Shown here in pieces: positions 41,932 to 48,905 of a DNA stretch of 64,000 nucleotides (positions are counted from its first letter, which is position 1; each line of letters begins with the position of its first letter). A program made the position numbers and the translations under genes. Below the pieces are notes generated by a model. That model worked only from the letters and a program-made list of their open reading frames with translations, ran no database searches and had not been told where the DNA came from. The stretch lies in the NCBI RefSeq assembly GCF_035953295.1, contig NZ_CP108370.1, positions 4,369,001 through 4,433,000 of the forward strand. The letters run 5' to 3'. This DNA comes from Streptomyces sp. NBC_01335 (GTDB taxonomy: Bacteria; Actinomycetota; Actinomycetes; Streptomycetales; Streptomycetaceae).

Positions 41932-43263
41932 ATGCCCTTTGAAGACGACCTGAGCGGAGAACTCCGCCGTGCCGGCGACTCCTTCGAGATCCCCGACCGG
42001 ACCGCGCTGCTCGACGGCGCGGTCGAGATCGGCCGGCGCGGGGTGCGCCGGCGCAGGGTCGCCACCGTCACCGGGGGCGCGCTCGCCCTCGCGCTCGTCG
42101 TCCTCGGCGGCGGTCTGGCGACCGGGCTGGTCGGGGGATCCGGCTCCGGGGCCCAACTGGCCTCCGGCACCCGCGCGGTGACCCCGGGGGCCGGGGGAGG
42201 CGTCTCCGGCACGGAGATGGTCGAGACGCTGGCCTCGCTGCTGCCCGGAGGGAAGGTCTCCGAGGGCTCCGGCATCGGTACCGGGGAGATCGAGGACGGC
42301 GCGGTGGCATCGGCCTCCGTGGTCTACGAGGACGGCAAGGGGGCCGCCACGGTCACCGCCTCCCTCTACCCGACGCCGGCACACGCGCAGGCCAGGGGCG
42401 GCGCGGGCGCCTGCATGAACGAGCCGGGCGCCGTGCGGGACGTACCGGACGGCGCGGCACTGGCCTACGACGGGATCGACGGGGCCGCCCTCGCCGACGG
42501 CTCCGGCGGGCAGGCGCCCGTCACCGAGTGCCCGACCACGGCCGCCGCCGCGGGCGGGAACCTCGTCGGCTACCGCTTCCGCACCCTGTCGGCGGCCGGG
42601 GTGACCGTCGACGTCCGCGCCTACAGCGGGGTGCTCGACGGGGGCGCCGAGGGCGACCGCTCCACCCCGCCGCTCACCAAGAGCCAACTCGCCGACCTGG
42701 GACGGTCCGCGAAGTGGACGGGACTGGTCCAGCGCATGAGGGCGATCGTCGCGCAGCAGGAGAAGAAGGGCGGGGACGGGTCGGACAGTGGAGCACCCAC
42801 CCCTTCGCCCGCCGCGAGCCGCGCCCCCGAGCTCGACTACTCCCTGCTGATGCCCACGCTCCTGAGGCTCCTCCCGGACGACGTCACCGTGGTCCGGCAG
42901 CAGCACGACAGCGACAGCGAGTACGCCGAGCTGGTCGTGGACGACGGCCAGGGCCAGTCCCTCGTCGGGATCAACGTCCAGCGCGACATGCGGGACGTGG
43001 CGAGCGACCTGTACGGCAGCGCCGAGACACTGCCCGGCGGGGGGCTGCTCGCGGTCCGGCAGACACCGGGCGAGAAGGGCGGGCAGGGCATCGTCCAGTG
43101 GACGGTCGACCTCATGTACCCCGACGGCATGCGGGTCGTGGTCATGGCCTTCAACGCGGACCGGCAGGACGGGACGGCCACCCGGACCGAGCCCGCGCTC
43201 TCCATCGACGAGCTCAAGGCCCTGGTCACCTCCCCGGATTGGCGCAAGCTCCAGGTGAAGTAG
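41932..43263 (+). CDS. Membrane-anchored protein beside the sigma factor, with a duplicated outside domain
   Basis: 443 aa. A short cytoplasmic N-terminus (EDDLSGELRRAGDSFEIPDR) is followed by RRGVRRRR and one transmembrane helix (ALALALVVLGGGLATGLV). Outside are two related segments: one begins MVETLASLLPGGKVSEGSGI and the other SLLMPTLLRLLPDDVTVVRQ. Each continues into strands with DG-containing turns (VVYEDGKGAATVTASLYP; LVVDDGQGQSLVGINVQR). I infer an ancient internal duplication. The position and topology suggest an anti-sigma or sigma-dependent surface protein, but no canonical anti-sigma zinc motif is present. A terminator follows at 43281. Confidence 0.68.
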   Translation: MPFEDDLSGELRRAGDSFEIPDRTALLDGAVEIGRRGVRRRRVATVTGGALALALVVLGGGLATGLVGGSGSGAQLASGTRAVTPGAGGGVSGTEMVETLASLLPGGKVSEGSGIGTGEIEDGAVASASVVYEDGKGAATVTASLYPTPAHAQARGGAGACMNEPGAVRDVPDGAALAYDGIDGAALADGSGGQAPVTECPTTAAAAGGNLVGYRFRTLSAAGVTVDVRAYSGVLDGGAEGDRSTPPLTKSQLADLGRSAKWTGLVQRMRAIVAQQEKKGGDGSDSGAPTPSPAASRAPELDYSLLMPTLLRLLPDDVTVVRQQHDSDSEYAELVVDDGQGQSLVGINVQRDMRDVASDLYGSAETLPGGGLLAVRQTPGEKGGQGIVQWTVDLMYPDGMRVVVMAFNADRQDGTATRTEPALSIDELKALVTSPDWRKLQVK

Positions 43264-43280
43264 CCGTACTGCTACGGAAA

Positions 43281-43318
43281 AAGCGCCCGTGCCCCGCGAA
43301 CAGCAGGCGCGGGCGCTT
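43281..43318. terminator. Terminator hairpin between convergent genes
   Basis: AAGCGCCCGTGCC at 43281-43293 pairs with GGCGCGGGCGCTT at 43306-43318, with one G-U pair. AAAA precedes it and TT ends it, so it can work in either direction, ending both the sigma-partner gene and the polymerase gene. Confidence 0.8.
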
Positions 43319-43344
43319 CGCTTCATGCCGAGGACGCCGGCCCC

Positions 43345-45060
43345 TCACTTCGCGTCCGAGTACCGCTCCACCACCGCCGTGGTGAACGGGAACCGCACCG
43401 GGGTCACCCCGAAGGCGATCCGCCCGGCCAGCTCACCGGCCTCGCGGATCGCCCGCACCACCCGCTCGGCCTCCTCGGCCGGGCAGTGCACGATCACCTC
43501 GTCGTGCTGGAAGAAGACCAGCTCCGCCCGGAGTTCCTCCTCGGCGAGCGTGCGGCGCAGCCCGGCGAGAAGGAGCAGCGCCCAGTCGGCGGCGCTGCCC
43601 TGCACGACGAAGTTACGGGTGAAGCGGCCGCGAGCCCGCGCGTCGGAGGAGGCGTACCCGGGGGTGAAGCCGTACCCGCGGCGGCCGTCCCCGGAGCCGT
43701 CCTCCTCGTCCGCGCCGCCCTCCTGCGGCAGTCCCGCCTCGCCGTCGTCCCCGGCCCCGGCGGCGGGCGGGCTGGTCCGCCCGAGCCAGGTCCGTACGAG
43801 ACGGCCCTCCTCGCCCGCCTTCGCCGCGTCGTCGACGTACCCGACGGCGAGCGGGAAGCGGCGGCGCAGCGCGGCGAGGTTCTTCAGGCCGTCGCCGGAG
43901 GTCTGGCCGTAGACCGCGCCGAGCAGGGCGACCTTCGCCTGGTCGCGGTCGCCCCGGAAGGCGCGGTCGGAGAGCGCGGCGTAGAGGTCGCCCTCGTGTC
44001 CGGCGACCTCCATCAGCCCGGGGTCGCGGGAGATCGCGGCGAGCACCCTCGGCTCCATCTGGTCGGCGTCGGCGACGACGAGCCTCCAGCCCTCGTCCGC
44101 GACGACGGCCCGGCGGATCACCTTCGGGATCTGGAGCGCCCCGCCGCCGTTGGTCGTCCACCGCCCACTGACCGAGCCGCCGGGCGTGTACTCGGGGCGG
44201 AAGCGGCCCTCGCGCACCCAGTCCTGGAGCCAGCCCCAGCCGTGCGCGGTCCAGATGCGGTAGAGCTTCTTGTACGCGAGCAGGGGCTCCACCGCCGGGT
44301 GGTCGATCTCCTCCAGCTGCCAGCGCCGGGTCGAGGTCACCTTGATCCCGGCCCCGGCGAACGCCTTGATCACGTCGGCCGGCAGATCGGGCCGCACCCG
44401 CCGCCCGAACGCGGCCGACACCCGGTCCGCCAGCTCGGCGAGTCTGCGGGGCTCACCGCCGCCCGCGTACCGCTCGCCGAGCAGCTCGTTCAACAGCGCC
44501 CGGTGCACATCGGCGCGCCAGGGCATCCCGGATCGGTTCATCTCGGCGGCGACCAGCATCCCGGCCGACTCGGTGCCGGTGAGCAGCAGCATCCGGTCCG
44601 GGTGCTCGGCCGCCGCGTGGCGGCGCAGCTGGTCGGCGTAGACGTCGAGCAGCCCCTCGAACGGCACCTGGGCCCCGGCCGACGGCTCGAAGAGCGGGGA
44701 CTGCGCCCCGGGGTCGGCGCTGCGGGGCGGCGGGTCTGCGGGTACGGGGGCGTTACGGAGGCGGGCCAGGGCCGCCGCGGCGGAACGGGGTTCGCCGAGC
44801 CGCCCCTCGTGGCCGAGGAGGAGCAGCTCCGCGCACTCGATGTCGTAACAGCGCTCGACGCGGACCCCGGCGGCGAGCAGCCGGGGGTAGACCGCGGCGG
44901 TGGACCGCCAGACCCAGCGCACCACCTGGGGGCGCGCCCGGACCGCCTCGGCGAGGTCGGGTTCGTGGCGCACCGGACCGGCCGGGCGCCCGTCCCGCTC
45001 CAGCGGAACGAGCAGCGCGCCGCCGCCCTCCGCCTCGGCCAGGGCCCACCGTTCCGTCAT
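43345..45060 (-). CDS. DNA polymerase A-family protein (3'-5' exonuclease-like/polymerase), atypical
   Basis: 571 aa from the ATG at 45060. The C-terminal 330 residues are a family-A palm, fingers and thumb. Motif A reads LVVADADQMEPRVLAAIS (usual DYSQIELR), motif B AKVALLGAVYGQTSGDGLKN, and motif C VFFQHDEVIVHCP (usual VHDE). The core acidic residues D, E and DE remain. Region 36-230 corresponds to a reduced 3'-5' exonuclease-like domain but its DEDD acidic residues are not obvious. A 35-residue acidic Gly/Asp-rich insert lies between motif B and motif C. It is the second, PolA-like protein of actinobacteria, distinct from the replicative-repair Pol I of about 900 aa. Confidence 0.85.
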   Translation of the reverse strand: MTERWALAEAEGGGALLVPLERDGRPAGPVRHEPDLAEAVRARPQVVRWVWRSTAAVYPRLLAAGVRVERCYDIECAELLLLGHEGRLGEPRSAAAALARLRNAPVPADPPPRSADPGAQSPLFEPSAGAQVPFEGLLDVYADQLRRHAAAEHPDRMLLLTGTESAGMLVAAEMNRSGMPWRADVHRALLNELLGERYAGGGEPRRLAELADRVSAAFGRRVRPDLPADVIKAFAGAGIKVTSTRRWQLEEIDHPAVEPLLAYKKLYRIWTAHGWGWLQDWVREGRFRPEYTPGGSVSGRWTTNGGGALQIPKVIRRAVVADEGWRLVVADADQMEPRVLAAISRDPGLMEVAGHEGDLYAALSDRAFRGDRDQAKVALLGAVYGQTSGDGLKNLAALRRRFPLAVGYVDDAAKAGEEGRLVRTWLGRTSPPAAGAGDDGEAGLPQEGGADEEDGSGDGRRGYGFTPGYASSDARARGRFTRNFVVQGSAADWALLLLAGLRRTLAEEELRAELVFFQHDEVIVHCPAEEAERVVRAIREAGELAGRIAFGVTPVRFPFTTAVVERYSDAK

Positions 45061-45221
45061 GGCCCCGAGTCTGGCACCGGGCACTGACACCGACGGGGAG
45101 CGGCCCCGGGGAGCGGCCCCGGGCGGCGCCTCCCGGGAGGCAGTCCGGGGGCCCGGCCGCGAGGATCGGCACGGGGGCGACGACGAGCGGACCGCGGTGC
45201 GCGCGGGGAGCAGGAGCAGGG

Positions 45222-46148
45222 ATGAAGGCGATCGTGTTCGAGGAGTTCGGCGGCCCCGAGGTGCTGCGGCTGACGGAGGTGGACGCCCCGCGGGTGGCGC
45301 CGGGCCGGGTGCGGGTGCGGGTACGGGCCACCGGGGTCAACCCGCTCGACCACAAGATCCGCAAGGGGTGGATGGAGCAGGTCCACCCCACCCCGCTCCC
45401 CGCGACGCCCGGCAGCGAGTTCGCGGGCGTGGTGGAGGAGATCGGCGAGGGCGTCACGGACTTCGCCCCCGGCGACGAGGTGCTCGGCTACAGCGAGACG
45501 GGCGCGTACGCCACCGAGGTGCTGGCCGCCCCGGAGAAGATCACCCGCAAACCGGCCGACCTGGACTGGGAGACGGCCGCCGCGCTGCCGGTGGCCACCG
45601 AGACCGCCTCCCGGGTGCTCGACGAACTGGCGCTGGACTCCGGGGAGACGCTGCTGCTGCACGGCGCGGCCGGAGCGGTCGGCTCGGCCGCCGTACAGCT
45701 CGCGACGGCCCGGGGCGCGACCGTCATCGGTACCGCGTCCGCCGCCAACCACGACTATCTGCGGGTGCTGGGCGCGACGCCGGTGGAGTACGGCCCCGGG
45801 CTGGTCGAGCGGGTCCGCGCGGTCGCTCCACAGGGTGTGGACGCGGTCTTCGACGCGGCCGGCCGGGGCGCGCTGCCGGACTCCATCGAGCTGCGCGGCG
45901 GTACGACGGACCGGGTGATCACCATCGCCGACGCGGACGCCCCCGCGCTCGGCGTCGCCTTCTCCGCCGGGGGCGGCGGCCCCTCCGCCGGCCGTCTCGC
46001 CGCCAACGCCCGCCGGGCCGTCCTCGGCGAGCTGCGCATCCCGGTCGACCACACCTACCCGCTGGCGGAGGCCGCCGAGGCGCACCGGGTCAGCGAGGCC
46101 GGGCACGTACGCGGGAAGCTGGTGCTGCTCCCGCCGCAGGAAGCGTGA
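45222..46148 (+). CDS. NADP-dependent zinc-independent oxidoreductase (MDR/quinone oxidoreductase type)
   Basis: 308 aa from the ATG at 45222 with GGAGCAGG upstream. N-terminal GroES-like fold: MKAIVFEEFGGPEVLRLTEV, PLDHKIRKGWMEQVHPTPLP and PGSEFAGVVEEIGEGVTDFA. The Rossmann fold carries LLLHGAAGAVGSAAVQLATA. No Cys/His zinc ligands occur where zinc alcohol dehydrogenases have them, so it belongs to the quinone oxidoreductase-like group. A 29-bp tandem repeat follows its stop. Confidence 0.9.
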   Translation: MKAIVFEEFGGPEVLRLTEVDAPRVAPGRVRVRVRATGVNPLDHKIRKGWMEQVHPTPLPATPGSEFAGVVEEIGEGVTDFAPGDEVLGYSETGAYATEVLAAPEKITRKPADLDWETAAALPVATETASRVLDELALDSGETLLLHGAAGAVGSAAVQLATARGATVIGTASAANHDYLRVLGATPVEYGPGLVERVRAVAPQGVDAVFDAAGRGALPDSIELRGGTTDRVITIADADAPALGVAFSAGGGGPSAGRLAANARRAVLGELRIPVDHTYPLAEAAEAHRVSEAGHVRGKLVLLPPQEA

Positions 46149-46230
46149 GCGGAAGGGCGAGGCGCTGGGCGGCGTGAGCGGAAGGGCGAGGCGCCGGGCG
46201 GCGTGAGCGGAAGGGCGGCAGAGGCAGCGG
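46143..46230 (+). repeat. 29-bp tandem repeats after the oxidoreductase gene
   Basis: Units starting GCGTGAGCGGAAGGGCGAGG begin at 46143, 46172 and 46201 (the third is partial). The first unit contains the oxidoreductase stop codon (TGA at 46146-46148), so the repeat arose by duplication of the gene end. Copy number may vary between strains. Confidence 0.88.
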
Positions 46231-46289
46231 AGGAGCGGGCGGAAGGGTGAGGAAGCTCCCGCCCGGGCGCCCGCCTCTACCCTGAACCC

Positions 46290-47486
46290 ATGGAACCGGT
46301 GATCGACCAGGCGTGCGCGGCGGCCCTCTACTCGGAGGGCGACGCCGGTCTGGACACCGGTGCGTCGCTGCTCGCCGCCGCACCGGACGCGGACGACGAC
46401 GCGCACCGCCGCGGCGAGGAGTTCCTCCGCCGCGCCTGGGCCCGGGGCTGGCAGCCCGCCGACGTCGTCCGGTTCGTGCGCCGGGAGCTGGACGAGGAGC
46501 GGGCGGCCCTCGCCGCGACCCTGATCGCCGCCGAGACCGCCGCGTACGCGACGCTCCCGCCGCGCTGGTCCGGCCAGCTCGCCGAACTTCCGCCGCCCGT
46601 CCCGCGCAACCGCCCCGACCGCTTCTCCTACGCCTCCGCGCTGCTGGAGCTGTACCGGCTGCTGCTGCGGCTCCCCGCCGTGGAGGCGGTCGGGCCGCCG
46701 CCCGGCGAGACCCCGGCCGGTGCCGGCCGGCTCCCGCCGCCCACGCACGACGAACCGCGCATGCTCACCCGCATCCGCGCCCTGCTGGCGAAGGCGGAGG
46801 CCACCGACTATCCGGAGGAGGCCGAGGCGCTCACCACCAAGGCCCAGGAGCTGATGGCCCGGCACAGCATCGACGAGGCGCTGCTCGCCGCCCGTACCCA
46901 CAGCGGGGACCAGCCCGGCGCCTGCCGGATCGGGGTCGACGCCCCGTACGAGACGGCCAAGGCGATCCTGCTCGACGCGGTCGCCTCGGCGAACCGCTGC
47001 CGGGCCGTGTGGAACAGCGACCTCGGCTTCACCACGGTCGTCGGGTTCGAGCCCGACCTGGAGGCGGTGGAGCTCCTCTTCACCTCGCTCCTGGTGCAGG
47101 GCACCTCCGCGATGGCCCGGGCCGAGGCGGGGCAGCGGGCCGGCGGCCGGAAGCGGACCAAGACGTTCCGGCAGTCCTTCCTGATGGCGTACGCCCAGCG
47201 CCTCGGCAGCCGGCTCGCCGCCGACACCGCCCGGGTCACCGCCGAGGCGGACGCGGAAGCCGCAGGTGCGGCCGGTGGCGGCACGGACGGCCCAGGGAAC
47301 GACGCGCTGCTCCCCGTGCTGGCCGCCCGCGACGTGGCGGTCTCCGGCGCGGCGGACCGGATGTTCCCGAAGACCACCACCACCCGGGTGCGCGGCGCCA
47401 CCGACCTGGACGGCTGGACCCACGGCACCGAGGCCGCCGACCGCGCCAGGGTGGGCGGACGCGGGGGCCGGGGCATCACCTCGTAG
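46290..47486 (+). CDS. DUF2786 domain protein
   Basis: 398 aa from the ATG at 46290. The central RMLTRIRALLAKAEATDYPE, followed by EAEALTTKAQELMARHSID, is the DUF2786 signature. A second conserved part has KAILLDAVASANRCRAVWNS, LEAVELLFTSLLVQGTSAMA and the FRQSFLMAYAQRLGSRLA helix. The N-terminal 150 residues are helical with no recognised domain. DUF2786 proteins are of unknown function and are found in actinobacteria and phages. The C-terminus is basic and Gly-rich. Confidence 0.85.
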   Translation: MEPVIDQACAAALYSEGDAGLDTGASLLAAAPDADDDAHRRGEEFLRRAWARGWQPADVVRFVRRELDEERAALAATLIAAETAAYATLPPRWSGQLAELPPPVPRNRPDRFSYASALLELYRLLLRLPAVEAVGPPPGETPAGAGRLPPPTHDEPRMLTRIRALLAKAEATDYPEEAEALTTKAQELMARHSIDEALLAARTHSGDQPGACRIGVDAPYETAKAILLDAVASANRCRAVWNSDLGFTTVVGFEPDLEAVELLFTSLLVQGTSAMARAEAGQRAGGRKRTKTFRQSFLMAYAQRLGSRLAADTARVTAEADAEAAGAAGGGTDGPGNDALLPVLAARDVAVSGAADRMFPKTTTTRVRGATDLDGWTHGTEAADRARVGGRGGRGITS

Positions 47487-47524
47487 GCGGGGGAGGCGGT
47501 GCCCGGCCCGGAAGCGGCCGGTCC

Positions 47525-47950
47525 CTACGTGACCCTCAGGCGATCGGTCAGCCGTGCCAGCAGGGGCAGCGCCGCCACCAGCACCTCGCGCTCCCCGGGG
47601 TCGAGCGCGTCGCCGATCGCGGCACCCAGCACGTCCGCACGCCTGCCGCGCTCCTCCGTGAGCCTGCTGCCGCCGGCCGGCGTGAGGTGGAGCAGGAGTT
47701 TGCGCCCGTCGAGGGGGTGCGCCTCGGCCCGTACGAGCCCTCGGTCCAGCAGCTCCTTGACGGCCTTGGTCGCCGACTGGTGCGTGACCCCCCGCCGCTT
47801 CGCGATGTCGGCGGCGGTCATCGTGCCGTCGCGGTCCAGGTAGCCGAGGACGGCGGCCTCGCCGGCGGGCATCGTGTCGGCGGTGCGCACCGTGCGGACC
47901 AGCTGTCCGATGGTCAGGCGCAGTTCCTCGGCCAGTCGAGCGTCGTCCAT
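47525..47950 (-). CDS. MarR-family transcriptional regulator
   Basis: 141 aa from the ATG at 47950. The winged helix is TMTAADIAKRRGVTHQSATK, followed by AVKELLDRGLVRAEAHPLDG and the wing DGRKLLLHLTPAG. The dimerisation helices are at both ends. It is divergent from the metallo-hydrolase gene across 121 bp containing two TTGTACAGTTTG repeats, which are the likely operator. Confidence 0.93.
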   Translation of the reverse strand: MDDARLAEELRLTIGQLVRTVRTADTMPAGEAAVLGYLDRDGTMTAADIAKRRGVTHQSATKAVKELLDRGLVRAEAHPLDGRKLLLHLTPAGGSRLTEERGRRADVLGAAIGDALDPGEREVLVAALPLLARLTDRLRVT

Positions 47951-47983
47951 GGCGGCAGTCTACCGCCAAATCAGCCAGCCAGG

Positions 47984-48009
47984 TTGTACAGTTTGCGTTG
48001 TACAGTTTG
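47984..48009. promoter_or_regulatory. Duplicated TTGTACAGTTTG operator candidate between MarR and metallo-hydrolase genes
   Basis: TTGTACAGTTTG occurs at 47984-47995 and again at 47998-48009, a 14-bp period. Each contains the palindromic core TGTACA. The sequence is AT-rich for this chromosome. It starts 33 bp upstream of the MarR start and ends 63 bp upstream of the metallo-hydrolase start, fitting autoregulation and control of both genes. Confidence 0.6.
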
Positions 48010-48071
48010 GTTGGAGATCATCGAGGCGTGGAGACGCGCCGAGACACCGCCCCGGCCGGAAGGACACCACC

Positions 48072-48716
48072 ATGAAGCTCACCAAGCACGCCCACGCCTG
48101 CGTCGCACTGGAGAAGGACGGCACACGTGTCGTCATCGACCCCGGCACCCTCACCCCGGACGCGGCGGAAGCGGTCGGCCGGGCCGACGCCGTCCTGATC
48201 ACCCACGACCACTTCGACCACTTCGACGAGAAGCTCGTCTCCGCCGCCCTGGAGACCCGGACCGGCCTGCGGGTCTACGGCACGGCCGCCGTCGCGGCGG
48301 CCCTCGGCGGCCACGGCGGCCGCGTCCGCGCCGTGGCCGCGGGCGACTCCTTCACCGTCGGCTCCTTCGCCTTCACCGTCCACGGCCGGACGCACGCGCC
48401 GATCCACGCCGACCTGCCGTGCCCGGACAACGTCGGCTACCTCGTCGACGGCGGCGCCGTCTACCACCCGGGGGACGCCTACTCCCGGCCCGGCGTCCCG
48501 GTGCGCACCCTCCTGCTGCCGACCAGCGGCCCGTGGACCAAGCTCGGTGAGGCCGCCGACCACGTGCGGGCCGTCCGGCCCGAGCGCGTCATCCAGATCC
48601 ACGAACTCATGCTCAGCGAACTCGGGCAGGCATCCACCGCCCGCTTCCTCGGCGAGCAGGGCCTGACCGGCGTCGCGGTCGAGCGACTGGAGCCCGGCAC
48701 CACCGTCCAGGTGTGA
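48072..48716 (+). CDS. MBL-fold metallo-hydrolase (UlaG-like)
   Basis: 214 aa from the ATG at 48072. Metal-binding motifs are present: ITHDHFDHFDEKL (HxHxDH variant), HGRTHAPIHADLP, and YHPGDAYSRP, and the C-terminal His in VIQIHELMLSELG. The short size and the KHAHACVALEKDG start are typical of the UlaG/YtkL branch of small MBL hydrolases. The substrate is unknown. Divergent MarR regulation suggests a response to a small molecule. Confidence 0.9.
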   Translation: MKLTKHAHACVALEKDGTRVVIDPGTLTPDAAEAVGRADAVLITHDHFDHFDEKLVSAALETRTGLRVYGTAAVAAALGGHGGRVRAVAAGDSFTVGSFAFTVHGRTHAPIHADLPCPDNVGYLVDGGAVYHPGDAYSRPGVPVRTLLLPTSGPWTKLGEAADHVRAVRPERVIQIHELMLSELGQASTARFLGEQGLTGVAVERLEPGTTVQV

Positions 48717-48740
48717 CCGGGCGGGGCGGCCGCGGAGCTT

Positions 48741-48796
48741 CCGCCGGGCCGGCCCCCGCGGGGCACTCCCGCCGGGCCGGCCCCCGCGGGGCACTC
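48741..48796 (+). repeat. 28-bp GC-only-like tandem repeat after the metallo-hydrolase gene
   Basis: CCGCCGGGCCGGCCCCCGCG followed by GGGCACTC occurs at 48741-48768 and 48769-48796, then a third partial unit begins. The CCCCGCGGGG part is self-complementary, so RNA here would fold strongly; it probably works as the gene's terminator. Confidence 0.75.
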
Positions 48797-48905
48797 CCGC
48801 GGGGTCGGCACCCCCGCCCGGTCCGCCTCCGCGGGCGGCCGGAAGCCGTCCCGGACGGGTGAACCAAAGGTCGGGCTTGCCCCGTATCGCGGCTACGCTC
48901 GCCCC

